This document shows positions 37,786 to 49,245 of a DNA stretch of 64,000 nucleotides, one piece after another. The stretch's first letter is position 1, and each line of letters opens with the position of its first letter. The notes under the pieces were generated by a model. That model did not search any database and had not been told where the DNA came from. It worked only from the letters and a program-made list of their open reading frames with translations. Origin of the DNA: Salmonella bongori NCTC 12419 (GTDB lineage Bacteria > Pseudomonadota > Gammaproteobacteria > Enterobacterales > Enterobacteriaceae); the NCBI RefSeq assembly GCF_000252995.1, contig NC_015761.1:434001-498000 (forward strand). Direction: 5' to 3'. The position numbers and the translations under genes are program-made.

Positions 37786-38646
37786 TTAATTGTGATTACG
37801 CATCACCCCTTCTTGCACGGTCGAGGCGACCAGCGTGCCATCCTGAGTATAAAACTCGCCGCGAACAAAGCCCCGGGCGCTGGAAGCGGAAGTGCTCTCC
37901 ACACTATAAAGTAGCCATTCATTAAGATTGAACGGGCGATGGAACCACATCGAGTGATCGATAGTGGCGATCTGAATGCCTTTTTCCAGAAAACCGATGC
38001 CGTGAGGCTGAAGCGCAACAGGAAGAAAGTTCAGATCAGAAGCATATCCCAGCAGGTATTGATGGACACGAATATCAGCCGGAACTGTGCCGTTGGCACG
38101 AATCCAGACCTGACGCGTCGGCGCGGCGACGTGACCTTTTAACGGATTGTGAAATTCTACAGGACGAATCTCCAGCGGACGATCGCTGAGAAACTTTTCT
38201 TTCAAAATCGGCGGCAGGAGATGCGCCAGCGACTGCGCGATTTCCGTTTCTGATTGTAGCCCTTCCGGTCCTGTTGCGGCCGGCATCGCCTTTTGATGTT
38301 CAAAGCCCGGTTCCGGGGCCTGGAAGGATGCGGTCATATAAAAGATCGGTTTCCCGTTCTGAATAGCGGCAACGCGGCGGGCGCTGAAACTATTACCGTC
38401 GCGCAGCACTTCTACATCATAGATGATGGGCTTTTGGCTATCGCCTGGCCGCAGAAAATAGCTGTGGAATGAATGCACCAGCCGCTCTTCCGGCACCGTT
38501 TCTTTTGCCGCATACAGCGCCTGGCCCACCACCTGGCCGCCAAATACCTGACGTAGACCTAAGTCTTCACTTTGGCCCCGAAAGAGTCCTTCTTCAATTT
38601 TTTCCAGATTCAATAACGTCAGCAAATTATTTAGCGTCTGACTCAT
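37786..38646 (-). CDS. tesB: Acyl-CoA thioesterase II
   Basis: Double hot-dog thioesterase hydrolysing medium- and long-chain acyl-CoAs; cytoplasmic. 286 residues as in E. coli. Family segments [21 protein letters not shown] near 23, and the C-terminal half with the catalytic Asp in [14 protein letters not shown] near 200. ATG at 38646 ([20 protein letters not shown]) is chosen; the upstream frame crosses the promoter. Confidence 0.96.
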   Translation of the reverse strand: MSQTLNNLLTLLNLEKIEEGLFRGQSEDLGLRQVFGGQVVGQALYAAKETVPEERLVHSFHSYFLRPGDSQKPIIYDVEVLRDGNSFSARRVAAIQNGKPIFYMTASFQAPEPGFEHQKAMPAATGPEGLQSETEIAQSLAHLLPPILKEKFLSDRPLEIRPVEFHNPLKGHVAAPTRQVWIRANGTVPADIRVHQYLLGYASDLNFLPVALQPHGIGFLEKGIQIATIDHSMWFHRPFNLNEWLLYSVESTSASSARGFVRGEFYTQDGTLVASTVQEGVMRNHN

Positions 38647-38860
38647 ACATGCTCTCCAGGTGACAACAATGCCGAAGCGAGATAGGCCAGAGTATAACGC
38701 AATTTCACAAGTGGTCCGATGGGTACAAAAGTCTGAATAACAGACCAATTCCAGGCAAAAATGAGTGACATGTGCCACACTTAATCACGTTATGTTTCTG
38801 TTAACCACTCTTCCGGCGGGGGGAAAGGCCTGCTGGTGCATTGATGATAAGGAGAATTGA

Positions 38861-39430
38861 ATGAAACTCGTGCACATTGTAAGTGGTTTAGCGGTTGCGA
38901 TATCTCTGGCGGCCTGCGCTGATAAAAGCGCTGATATCCAGACGCCTGCGCCAAACCCTAACATGTCGATTACTGCTAATCAGTCTACTATTCAGCAACC
39001 CAATGTTTCTGGTACCGTCTGGATCCGCCAGAAGGTCGCTTTGCCGCCAGATGCGGTGCTGACCGTGACGCTTTCTGATGCTTCTCTGGCGGATACTCCG
39101 TCTAAGGTATTGTCGCAAAAAGCGGTACGGACCGAAGGTAAACAGGCACCTTTCAGTTTTGTGCTGCCGTTTAACCCATCCGATATTCAACCTAACGCGC
39201 GTATTCTCCTGAGCGCGGCAATCACCGTCGATAACAAGCTGGTATTTATTACCGATAATGTAAAAACGGTGATTAATAATGGTGGCACTAAAGCGGATTT
39301 GACGCTGGTGCCGGTACAGCAAACGGCGGTGCCTATTCAGGCCAGCGGTGGTGCGACGACGACGGTTCCATCGACGTCGCCTACCCAGGTTAATCCGTCT
39401 TCTGCCGTTCCTGCGCCTACCCAGTATTAA
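38861..39430 (+). CDS. ybaY: Lipoprotein YbaY
   Basis: Predicted lipoprotein with a YbaY/type III secretion-pilotin-like beta domain; no known function in enterics. Signal peptide MKLVHIVSGLAVAISLAAC with lipobox LAAC (Cys19) and Ala at +2. The beta-sandwich (about 45-150) begins SGTVWIRQKVALPPDAVLTV; the C-terminal 35 residues are a low-complexity Thr/Pro/Ser tail (TTTVPSTSPTQVNPSS). 189 residues, one fewer than I recall in E. coli. Confidence 0.92.
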   Translation: MKLVHIVSGLAVAISLAACADKSADIQTPAPNPNMSITANQSTIQQPNVSGTVWIRQKVALPPDAVLTVTLSDASLADTPSKVLSQKAVRTEGKQAPFSFVLPFNPSDIQPNARILLSAAITVDNKLVFITDNVKTVINNGGTKADLTLVPVQQTAVPIQASGGATTTVPSTSPTQVNPSSAVPAPTQY

Positions 39431-39439
39431 TCCTGCGCC

Positions 39440-39464
39440 AACCCTCTCCACACCGGAGAGGGTT
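39440..39464. terminator. Hairpin shared by convergent ybaY and atl
   Basis: AACCCTCTCC (39440-39449) pairs with GGAGAGGGTT (39455-39464). The right arm touches the atl stop codon. It can close transcripts from both sides. Confidence 0.7.
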
Positions 39465-39852
39465 AATACACCCAGCGATAGCGCTGTAAATCAATTTGCC
39501 CGCTTCCCGATACCACCACGCCTTCCGCCAGTAGCGCCTGACGTTGCCGTTGTAGATCTGGCCCGGTGAGAGATATGGCGCCGTGGCGATTGACAACCCG
39601 ATGCCATGGCAGGTTACTGTCTTCCGGCAGACGTTTTAACACTCCACCAACCTGACGCGCCGCCCGCGGCGAGCCGGCAAGCCTGGCGACATCGCCATAG
39701 GTCATAACAAACCCTTCCGGGATCGAGGCGACGATTTGCCAGACGCGCTGCGGAAATGTGTCCTGTATATCCATCATAGAATCCTGCGTTAATGCTTCAG
39801 GATAATCCGGAATAACGGTGGAAGAAAGCCCGGGTGCGCAAGAAATCAGCAT
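39463..39852 (-). CDS. atl: Alkyltransferase-like DNA repair protein Atl (YbaZ)
   Basis: Alkyltransferase-like protein that binds O6-alkylguanine and flags it for nucleotide excision repair without transferring the alkyl group. The active-site motif of alkyltransferases, PCHRV, here reads PWHRV, so the acceptor cysteine is replaced by tryptophan, the family hallmark. The DNA-binding helix is SPRAARQVGGVLKRLP. I place the start at 39852 (MLISCAPG, 129 aa) by E. coli length; starts at 39873 or near residue 26 remain possible because N-termini vary. Confidence 0.88.
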   Translation of the reverse strand: MLISCAPGLSSTVIPDYPEALTQDSMMDIQDTFPQRVWQIVASIPEGFVMTYGDVARLAGSPRAARQVGGVLKRLPEDSNLPWHRVVNRHGAISLTGPDLQRQRQALLAEGVVVSGSGQIDLQRYRWVY

Positions 39853-39928
39853 CCGATACCTGATGGGTTGCAATTACAGGGTATAGCAGTGATAATGCGC
39901 CTGCGCGTTGGTTCACAACGCTCTCTAT

Positions 39929-40042
39929 GGGGGCTCTGTTGGTTCTCCCGCAACGCTACTCTGTTTACCAGGTCAGGTCCGGAAGGAAGCAGCCAAGGCA
40001 GATGACGCGTGTGCCGGGATGTAGCTGGCAGGGCCCCCACCC
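39929..40042 (+). ncRNA. ffs: 4.5S RNA (signal recognition particle RNA)
   Basis: RNA of the bacterial signal recognition particle, which binds Ffh and docks ribosomes at FtsY. The 114-nt length and sequence match E. coli 4.5S RNA: the 5' GGGGGCTCTG pairs with CAGGGCCCCC at the 3' end, and the Ffh-binding apical part reads CAGGTCCGGAAGGAAGCAGC with the GGAA tetraloop. It is read as GGGGGC from 39929 to the final CACCC at 40042. Confidence 0.97.
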
Positions 40043-40090
40043 AATTCTGCCGTTCGGCAATGTTATCTACGTTGTTTTCTCTGCGCCTCG

Positions 40091-41641
40091 TTATAGCCGT
40101 TGCTCTGCCCAAAGAATAAATGCCTCGCCGGGCAGCGCCTTACTGTATAACCAGCCCTGACCATAATGCACGCCATGCTGGCGTAGCCACTGTTCTTGCC
40201 TCGTCGTTTCGATACCTTCTGCAACCATTTTGAGTTTGAGCGTTTTCGCCATTTCAATAATATGCGGCGTGACGTTTTTATATTCCAGCGCATCGACAAA
40301 GGACTTATCAATTTTAAGGACATCCACATCCAGATTTTGTAAATAGCTGAGGCTGGAATAACCGGTGCCAAAATCATCAATATAAATTGAATGCCCCGCG
40401 TTACGGTATCTGGCGACGATTGGCGCGCTGGTTTTCGGATCGGCGAACTCGCGCTCTGTTAACTCAAGCGCGATTTGCGATGGAGAAATTTGGCTACGGC
40501 TGAGCAGGGAGCTTAACAACGCCGGGAGCTTGTCCGACGCCAGATCGGATGCCTCAAGGTTGATGGAAATATGCTGTTCAGGGTGGGCTTTTAACCAGCT
40601 CCCCATGTCTTTAAAGACGGTTTCGATGATCAAGCGGGTTAGCGGCTCCGTAAGCCCGGTTTGTTCGGCCAGCGCGATAAAAATCTCCGGAGAAAGGAAG
40701 GTGTCGTCCGCCTGTGGCCAGCGAGCTAAGGCTTCTGCGCCGACAATTTTTCCATTGCTCAGGGAGACAATAGGCTGATAGTGCACGTTGATTTCTCGAT
40801 TGTCTATCGCATCCTGGAGACGGTGGCGGGGCGACTGTAGCCGACGCAAAATACGCAGAATAAAGGCGGCGGCCAGTAAACCCGTGAGGATTCCCGCTGG
40901 CAGCCAGATAAATGTCTGGCGATACCAGTTTTGTTCCAGCGGGGCAGAGGATGCCCAGCTTACAATCGTGATCCCCATTTCCGGAAAGGGATGGATAGCA
41001 TACAGAGTGCCATGATTTTCCAGGCGCAGGGGCGTCTCATGCTGAATCAGAGGAAGAATGGCGGGCTCAAGTTTACCACTGCTGGCAACCACGGTATTGC
41101 GCTCCTGCCCAATAATGGCGACATCAATCGGCCATGCTCCGAATGGAATCACGTCGATAAAAGATGCCGGGTCGATCATGACGATGTAGTTATTACTGCC
41201 GAGTGCGGCCATATAACGATTTATTCCCAGATCGTTTTGTGCCGTAAACCAGGCGCGATAACCATCCTGCGTGATTTTCATGGGAGGCGGAAAAGCGGGA
41301 ATGTGGCTCTCTTTTTCCAGTGAGGAGCACACGGGAACATTGTTTTTAAGATACAACACTTCCTGAACATAACGAAAGCTATAAGACACACGGCGCATGG
41401 CGAGTAAATGAGCGCTGCTGCAGGGTTCTCCTTTAAAGGAAGCCATATACGCTAATGCGGCTTTTGCCTGGCCTCTGACCCTTTCTGTACGTAATGCAAC
41501 CCGGGAGGAGAAGACATCCAGTTCGTCATTGAACTTTTTTTCAACCTGGCGGTGCGCCAGCCACAGACTTAATCCTATCGGGAAAAGGACAGACAGGATA
41601 AGCACTCCCGTTACCAGGCTGACCAGATGTCGTGTTGTCAC
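40091..41641 (-). CDS. pdeB: Cyclic di-GMP phosphodiesterase PdeB (YlaB)
   Basis: Membrane protein with a periplasmic CSS-motif sensor domain between two helices (about 8-30 and 233-255) and a cytoplasmic EAL domain (about 265-510) that hydrolyses c-di-GMP. The EAL signature is AEALARW near 304 and the second metal motif DDFGTGYSS near 430, so it should be active. The CSS sensor contains the Cys-Ser-Ser pattern (EPCSSAHL and VPVCSSLEKE). 516 residues. Convergent with ffs, divergent from rpmE2. Confidence 0.95.
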   Translation of the reverse strand: MTTRHLVSLVTGVLILSVLFPIGLSLWLAHRQVEKKFNDELDVFSSRVALRTERVRGQAKAALAYMASFKGEPCSSAHLLAMRRVSYSFRYVQEVLYLKNNVPVCSSLEKESHIPAFPPPMKITQDGYRAWFTAQNDLGINRYMAALGSNNYIVMIDPASFIDVIPFGAWPIDVAIIGQERNTVVASSGKLEPAILPLIQHETPLRLENHGTLYAIHPFPEMGITIVSWASSAPLEQNWYRQTFIWLPAGILTGLLAAAFILRILRRLQSPRHRLQDAIDNREINVHYQPIVSLSNGKIVGAEALARWPQADDTFLSPEIFIALAEQTGLTEPLTRLIIETVFKDMGSWLKAHPEQHISINLEASDLASDKLPALLSSLLSRSQISPSQIALELTEREFADPKTSAPIVARYRNAGHSIYIDDFGTGYSSLSYLQNLDVDVLKIDKSFVDALEYKNVTPHIIEMAKTLKLKMVAEGIETTRQEQWLRQHGVHYGQGWLYSKALPGEAFILWAEQRL

Positions 41642-41816
41642 AGTGATATCCTTATAAACACAGCGTAGAGAAAGTATATCCGATCACAAATCGCGCCTTC
41701 GAATGATAAAGCGATTTTATCGGTTTTACAGGCCGCAGGGGACCAGGGGGAGTCTGACGGAGGAGGCACCCTGTATTTACAGGTTGAAAAATGATCGTGA
41801 ATGATGTATTTTAATG

Positions 41817-41832
41817 TTATGTTATAACATAA
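41817..41832 (+). promoter_or_regulatory. Zur-type operator of rpmE2-rpmJ2
   Basis: TTATGTTATAACATAA is a perfect 16-bp palindrome resembling the enterobacterial Zur box (GTTATAnTATAAC core). It ends 13 bp before the rpmE2 ATG, so zinc-bound Zur would block transcription; low zinc would release it. Confidence 0.85.
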
Positions 41833-41845
41833 TGGTGAGGGCGCA

Positions 41846-42106
41846 ATGAAACCAGATATTCATCCTGTTTACCGTACCGTCGTATTTCACGACACCAGTG
41901 CAAATGAATATGTGAAGGTGGGATCGACTATCAAAACTGAACGTACAATCGACATGGACGGTGTGACGTATCCGTATGTCACTATTGATGTGTCATCAAA
42001 ATCGCATCCTTTTTACACTGGTAAACAGAAAACGTTTGATAACGAAGGCAGCGCCGCGCGTTTCCAGAAACGTTTTGGCCACTTTCTCGGCGCTAAGCGG
42101 GGATAA
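41846..42106 (+). CDS. rpmE2: 50S ribosomal protein L31 type B (zinc-independent)
   Basis: Alternative L31 that replaces the zinc-containing RpmE when zinc is scarce, freeing its metal. 86 residues. Unlike standard L31 there is no CxxC pair and in fact no cysteine at all. Preceded by GGTGAGGGCGCA and by a palindromic Zur-type box. Forms an operon with rpmJ2 six bases later. In E. coli K-12 the pair (ykgM-ykgO) sits elsewhere in the chromosome. Confidence 0.96.
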   Translation: MKPDIHPVYRTVVFHDTSANEYVKVGSTIKTERTIDMDGVTYPYVTIDVSSKSHPFYTGKQKTFDNEGSAARFQKRFGHFLGAKRG

Positions 42107-42111
42107 ATGCG

Positions 42112-42252
42112 ATGCAGGTACTTAACTCACTTCGCAATGCTAAACAACGGCATCCGGATTGCCAGATAGTAAAACGCAAAGGACGCCTGTATGTGATTTG
42201 TAAAACGAATCCACGATTTAAGGCGGTTCAGGGGCGTAAAAAAAGGCGTTAA
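42112..42252 (+). CDS. rpmJ2: 50S ribosomal protein L36 type B
   Basis: Alternative L36 of 46 residues, below normal ORF thresholds: [16 protein letters not shown] continuing to VQGRKKRR. Typical L36 has a C-C-C-H zinc ribbon; here only two cysteines remain (HPDCQIV and YVICKTN), so it does not bind zinc in the usual way. The ATG at 42112 lies five bases after the rpmE2 stop, so the two are co-translated. A terminator follows at 42275-42306. Confidence 0.95.
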   Translation: MQVLNSLRNAKQRHPDCQIVKRKGRLYVICKTNPRFKAVQGRKKRR

Positions 42253-42274
42253 CCACCTACTGTGAGAGAAGAAC

Positions 42275-42306
42275 AGTGCGCACCAGGGATGGGGCGCACT
42301 TTTTTT
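42275..42306. terminator. Terminator after rpmJ2 (shared with ylaC)
   Basis: AGTGCGC (42275-42281) pairs with GCGCACT (42294-42300), followed by TTTTTT on the plus strand. The T-run overlaps the ylaC stop. Confidence 0.85.
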
Positions 42307-42775
42307 ATTCGCGTGCTTCTGCGCGGGCGAGCGTAAAAATATCGTAGAAGGAAAGTTCACCTTTGCGGGCTATCATCTTTTGCAACTGGGCCTTTTGCGC
42401 ATTATCTACCCGTGGAGACTGAAGAATCGTCTCGATGAGCGTGGGGGGAACGAAACGGGTGTTGTACCATTCGCCGTTATAGCACACCCGGAGATCCAGC
42501 ACGTCGATGTCGTCATAATGATAACGCGGAGCGACGTCGAAAAAGAAAAAACCATTAAACACGATAAATAACACGACTAACAGCCACACCGAACCCGCCA
42601 GTGTTTCTGATTGCAGCATAACCGCCAGTGTCGCAAACCAGGCGGCATACATCGCGATGAATAATCCGGGATGTTTACGAATAAAACTGATGCTAAAACG
42701 CGGTCTGTTATCGCGTTTTTCACGGGCGTTTAAGTCATCAATGGTTTCGCTGAGCAGGCGCTGTATCTCTGTCAT
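42305..42775 (-). CDS. ylaC: Inner-membrane protein YlaC
   Basis: Conserved enteric protein of unknown function, 156 residues as in E. coli. Two predicted helices in about residues 38-75 ([20 protein letters not shown] and [17 protein letters not shown]), then a cytoplasmic C-terminal part of about 80 residues. Convergent with rpmJ2. Confidence 0.92.
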   Translation of the reverse strand: MTEIQRLLSETIDDLNAREKRDNRPRFSISFIRKHPGLFIAMYAAWFATLAVMLQSETLAGSVWLLVVLFIVFNGFFFFDVAPRYHYDDIDVLDLRVCYNGEWYNTRFVPPTLIETILQSPRVDNAQKAQLQKMIARKGELSFYDIFTLARAEARE

Positions 42776-42892
42776 CTTTTGCCTTCATGATTTCTGCGAC
42801 ATGCGGGATAGTAACAGCGCATTGTAAGAGGTTGCTCGGCATGAGAAAAGTAACAGATTAACTATGAATTATCATAACAGTTATCATTTTTA

Positions 42893-43444
42893 CTACAATT
42901 TTTTAATGATTCGAGCCGGGTTTCCGCCGACCACGACGTTTGACGGTACGCTTTTTGTCACTACAGCGCCTGAGGCAACGACCACATTATCACCGATCGT
43001 TACGCCCGGATTAATGACAGCTCGTCCGCCTATCCAGACGTTATTGCCAATGGTCACGGGTTTGCCAAATTCTCGTCCACTGTTGCGTGTAACGGCGTCC
43101 AGCGGGTGTGTGGCAGTATAAATATGTACCCCCGGCGCAAACATACAGTTGTCGCCAATATGAATTGGGCACACATCAAGCATGACACAGTCAAAGTTAG
43201 CGTAAAAGGAATGACCAGGGTAAATATTATAACCATAGTCACAGCGAAAGGAGGGTTCAATATAGACGTTGTCGCTTTGACCCAACAGGTTACGCAAAAT
43301 CGCCTGACGCTTATTTATTTCATCAGGCGCGGAATGATTGTATTGATGGATGAGTTGGCGTGCCCGCAGACGATCGCGACATAAAGTTTCATCGCTCGGG
43401 CAATACAACTCCCCGGCAATCATTTTTTGTTTTTCGTCACTCAC
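42893..43444 (-). CDS. maa: Maltose O-acetyltransferase
   Basis: Left-handed beta-helix hexapeptide acetyltransferase using acetyl-CoA on maltose and glucose; related to LacA. 183 residues with the C-terminal repeats [20 protein letters not shown] and [18 protein letters not shown]; the catalytic His lies in the HIYTATHP segment near 115. The start codon appears to be GTG at 43444 ([14 protein letters not shown]). A CRP-type site lies about 80-95 bp upstream. Confidence 0.95.
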   Translation of the reverse strand: MSDEKQKMIAGELYCPSDETLCRDRLRARQLIHQYNHSAPDEINKRQAILRNLLGQSDNVYIEPSFRCDYGYNIYPGHSFYANFDCVMLDVCPIHIGDNCMFAPGVHIYTATHPLDAVTRNSGREFGKPVTIGNNVWIGGRAVINPGVTIGDNVVVASGAVVTKSVPSNVVVGGNPARIIKKL

Positions 43445-43499
43445 TGTGCGCTTCCATTAGCAGATATTATCGCAACATAATCGATAATATATTATTCAA

Positions 43500-43511
43500 G
43501 GGAACGTTCCC
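43500..43511. promoter_or_regulatory. 12-bp perfect palindrome upstream of maa
   Basis: GGGAACGTTCCC reads identically on both strands and lies between the maa start and the CRP-type site. It could be an operator; no regulator is known to me. Confidence 0.45.
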
Positions 43512-43522
43512 TGTTATTTCTA

Positions 43523-43538
43523 TGTGATCTATATCACT
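43523..43538. promoter_or_regulatory. CRP-type site upstream of maa
   Basis: TGTGATCTATATCACT has both half-sites (TGTGA and TCACT, the second one base off TCACA) at the correct 6-bp spacing. It could serve maa on the minus strand or the TATAAT hexamer (43543-43548) just beside it on the plus strand. Confidence 0.65.
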
Positions 43539-43542
43539 GTTC

Positions 43543-43548
43543 TATAAT
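43543..43548 (+). promoter_or_regulatory. Consensus -10 hexamer pointing toward hha 3' end
   Basis: TATAAT on the plus strand, five bases downstream of the CRP-type site. It would direct a transcript rightward through a short ORF (43590-43622) into the antisense of hha. It could equally be chance. Confidence 0.35.
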
Positions 43549-43589
43549 GACCCGTTGTGTTATTGGCTGAAAACGAAGGGGGATAACAC

Positions 43590-43622
43590 ATGGGGTATTC
43601 CCGTAAACGCAATATCGAGTGA
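43590..43622 (+). CDS. Possible 10-codon mini-ORF before hha 3' end
   Basis: ATG at 43590 preceded by a strong AAGGGGGAT ribosome-binding site and a TATAAT about 42 bp further up reads MGYSRKRNIE and stops at 43622, one base before the hha stop codon. It is too short for comparison and I claim only that the signals are present. Confidence 0.25.
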   Translation: MGYSRKRNIE

Positions 43623-43841
43623 TTAACGAATGAATTTCCATACAGAAGAAGGAATCTTGTCGTAAAGTTTGTTCATCGTCAATTCTGCAAGACGGTGATC
43701 TGCTGCTGAGTAAAATACAGCCAACTCGTTATCGGATAGTTCATATTTATTTTTCTCAATGACGCGCTCCAGAGTGTCAATTGTCTGACAGCGCCGTAAA
43801 CGCATCAAATAATCAGTTTTAGTTAATGGTTTATCAGACAT
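43623..43841 (-). CDS. hha: Haemolysin-expression modulating protein Hha
   Basis: Small nucleoid-associated partner of H-NS that silences horizontally acquired genes, including Salmonella pathogenicity islands. 72 residues identical in layout to the family ([26 protein letters not shown] end), all-helical with no DNA-binding motif of its own. Second gene of the tomB-hha operon, 27 bp after tomB. Confidence 0.97.
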
Positions 43842-43868
43842 AAATTCTACCTATGATTGTAATAATTT

Positions 43869-44243
43869 TTAACAAGACAAACTAACAGGATTGGCCCTGG
43901 TGGCGTTAACAAAACAGCGAAACAGGCGGTTGCCCGATTTACGCCATTTTTGCAAATCCTGCGTATTAATACCATAGCTACTGAACAACATAAAGGTGTC
44001 GTCCAAGTATTCATCTATCTGTGCAATCAATTTATTGTCTTCATTGTACTTAATTTTATAATTAAGCGCGAAAGTTGCAATATGCTCGATCAGTTCATTG
44101 AGCTGAAGATTGACTGCTGAGGTCGGATCGTTAACCCAACCATGGTTGCTTTCTTCAAGGTTCGCAAGACAGTCATGATACAGGGTTTCGCAAAGAAATT
44201 TAAGCTGCGCGATATCATGTCTTTTGGGTGAGTATTCGTCCAT
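43869..44243 (-). CDS. tomB: Hha toxicity modulator TomB
   Basis: Antitoxin-like partner of Hha that opposes its toxicity and affects biofilm formation; 124 residues. All-helical, with a C-terminal cysteine pair (LFRCFVNATRANPVSLSC); a Cys of this type is known to be oxidised in the E. coli Hha-TomB interplay. First gene of the operon; formerly ybaJ. Confidence 0.95.
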   Translation of the reverse strand: MDEYSPKRHDIAQLKFLCETLYHDCLANLEESNHGWVNDPTSAVNLQLNELIEHIATFALNYKIKYNEDNKLIAQIDEYLDDTFMLFSSYGINTQDLQKWRKSGNRLFRCFVNATRANPVSLSC

Positions 44244-44738
44244 AATGCATCCCCTTCTTAGTGGCTTGAACTAACTGAACACCGTTGAGATGGATACAAC
44301 TAACTAACCTGGCACTTCCCCATGTCACCTTATGATTTAACTATAATCTACTCTAAAAAACTTTTCATCGTCATATTACGAAAAATTACAATTGCGTGAA
44401 ATCTGTGTTCTGCCCTGCATTTTCGAATTTTGACAGTCAACGTCGAAAGCTTAAAAAGCAATCATTTTATTGTTTTTATAATCATCAGGTTAACGTTTTT
44501 TTACGTGTCAGACTAAAGTAAATGTCCGGCACGGAAGAAACAAACCAGGAATAATCTTAATATTACTTAATTAATACTTAATTAAGGCGTGGCCTATTTT
44601 GTTAAGCATAGCCTTCAGGATACCAGAAATTATACATTTTATTAATATGGTAAAAATAAACCTTCCAACAATAAGCGTATTTTATGATTTTTGTGCAGAA
44701 AAAAGGCCGCTTGCGCGGCCTTATCGACAGTGAGTAGA
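44244..44738. other. 495-bp AT-rich gap between tomB and acrB
   Basis: The gap holds the tomB-hha promoter near 44244-44400, very AT-rich DNA, an 11-bp tandem repeat of ACTTAATTAA (44565-44574 and 44576-44585), and the acrB terminator at 44699-44722. No ORF or RNA fold that I can defend is present. Confidence 0.6.
44699..44722 (-). terminator. Terminator of acrAB
   Basis: AAGGCCGC (44703-44710) pairs with GCGGCCTT (44715-44722). Read on the minus strand it is followed by TTTTTTCTGC. Confidence 0.9.
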
Positions 44739-47891
<3,153 letters not shown>

Positions 47892-47910
47892 TTAACGGCT
47901 CCTGTTTAAG

Positions 47911-49104
47911 TTAAGACCTGGGCTGAGCAGGCTGGTTACCGTTTGCGGCTTGCTGTTTGTTATCCGCGGTAATTTCCTGCACTTTGACCTGTGCGCCAGG
48001 ACGTACTTTTTGCAGCCCGCTGACGACCACGCGGTCACCCGCTTTCAACCCGTCAGTCACCAGCCATTTATCGCCGATCGCCTGGCTTGCGACGATTTGG
48101 CGGGTTTCCACTTTGTTATCAGCACCCACGACCAGAACCGTGGCATCGCCACGCGGCGTGCGGGTAACGCCCTGTTGCGGAACCAGTAAGGCCGTCGGGT
48201 TTGTCCCTTCTTGCAGACGCGCGCGAACGAACATTCCTGGGAGCAAAGTGTGATCCGGGTTAGGGAAGATGACGCGCAAAGTAATCGATCCGGTAGTCTG
48301 GTCGACGGTAACGTCGGAGAATTCAAGCGTACCGGATTGCGGGAATTTGATGCCGTCGCTGGTCACCAGATCCACCTTCGCTTTGCCGTTTTCCTGTTTC
48401 AGCGTGCCATTCGCCAGTTCCTGCTTCAGACGCAGGAAATCATTGCTGGATTGGGTTACGTCCACATAGATAGGGTCAAGTTGCTGTACGGTCGCCAGTG
48501 CCGATGCCTGACCGTTTTGTACCAGCGCCCCTTCCGTCACGGACGATTTACCAATACGGCCGCTAATTGGTGAGGTAACTTTGGTATATGCCAGGTTGAT
48601 ACGCGCGGTTTCAACGGCGGCCTTGGCTGCAACAACGGCGGCATTCGCCTGCTGCGCGTCAGCTTGCGCCTGATCGTATTCCTGCTTACTGATATACTGC
48701 GTACCTAACAGTTTTTGATAACGTTTTACCGTCAGTTCAGCGATATTCGCGGCGGCCTGCGCTTTTGCCAAATCACCTTTGGCACTGTCGTAAGTTGCCT
48801 GGTACGTCGCAGGATCAATCTGGTAGAGGGAGACTCCTGCTTCGATATCACTTCCTTCAACAAAATTACGTTTCAGGATAATGCCGCTTACCTGAGGGCG
48901 AACTTCGGCGATACGGTAAGCAACGGTACGACCCGGAAGTTCAGTAGTGATCTGCAGTGGTTCCGTTTTTAGCGTAACAACGCCAACTTCTGGCATCTGC
49001 TGGCCGCCTTGCTGGTCCTGTTTGTCGTCACATCCTGTTAGCGCTAAGCTGCCTGAGAGCATCAGAACGACCGCCAGAGGCGTTAACCCTCTGTTTTTGT
49101 TCAT
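47911..49104 (-). CDS. acrA: Periplasmic adaptor AcrA
   Basis: Membrane fusion lipoprotein linking AcrB to TolC. Lipoprotein signal with LALTGC (Cys25 acylated). Order: membrane-proximal, beta-barrel, lipoyl (RPQVSGIILKRNFVEG) and alpha-hairpin domains (about 100-170). 397 residues from the ATG at 49104 as in E. coli; the in-frame start 12 codons upstream lacks a site. First gene of acrAB, divergent from acrR. Confidence 0.97.
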   Translation of the reverse strand: MNKNRGLTPLAVVLMLSGSLALTGCDDKQDQQGGQQMPEVGVVTLKTEPLQITTELPGRTVAYRIAEVRPQVSGIILKRNFVEGSDIEAGVSLYQIDPATYQATYDSAKGDLAKAQAAANIAELTVKRYQKLLGTQYISKQEYDQAQADAQQANAAVVAAKAAVETARINLAYTKVTSPISGRIGKSSVTEGALVQNGQASALATVQQLDPIYVDVTQSSNDFLRLKQELANGTLKQENGKAKVDLVTSDGIKFPQSGTLEFSDVTVDQTTGSITLRVIFPNPDHTLLPGMFVRARLQEGTNPTALLVPQQGVTRTPRGDATVLVVGADNKVETRQIVASQAIGDKWLVTDGLKAGDRVVVSGLQKVRPGAQVKVQEITADNKQQAANGNQPAQPRS

Positions 49105-49193
49105 ATGTAAACCTCGAGTGTCCGATTTCAAATTGGTCAATGGTCAAAGGTCCTTAAACCCATTGCTGCGTTTATATTATCGTCGTGCTATGG

Positions 49194-49217
49194 TACATAC
49201 ATCCATAAATGTATGTA
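49194..49217. promoter_or_regulatory. AcrR operator in the acrA-acrR gap
   Basis: A 24-bp inverted repeat with arms TACATACAT (49194-49202) and ATGTATGTA (49209-49217) around a 6-bp centre (CCATAA) corresponds to the known AcrR box of E. coli. It controls both divergent genes. Confidence 0.92.
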
Positions 49218-49245
49218 AATCTGACGCCTGTAAATTCACCGACAT

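Noticed and set aside
39463..39852. Atl missing its catalytic cysteine as a broken alkyltransferase
   Set aside because: Tryptophan in PWHRV is the defining feature of the alkyltransferase-like family, not a defect.
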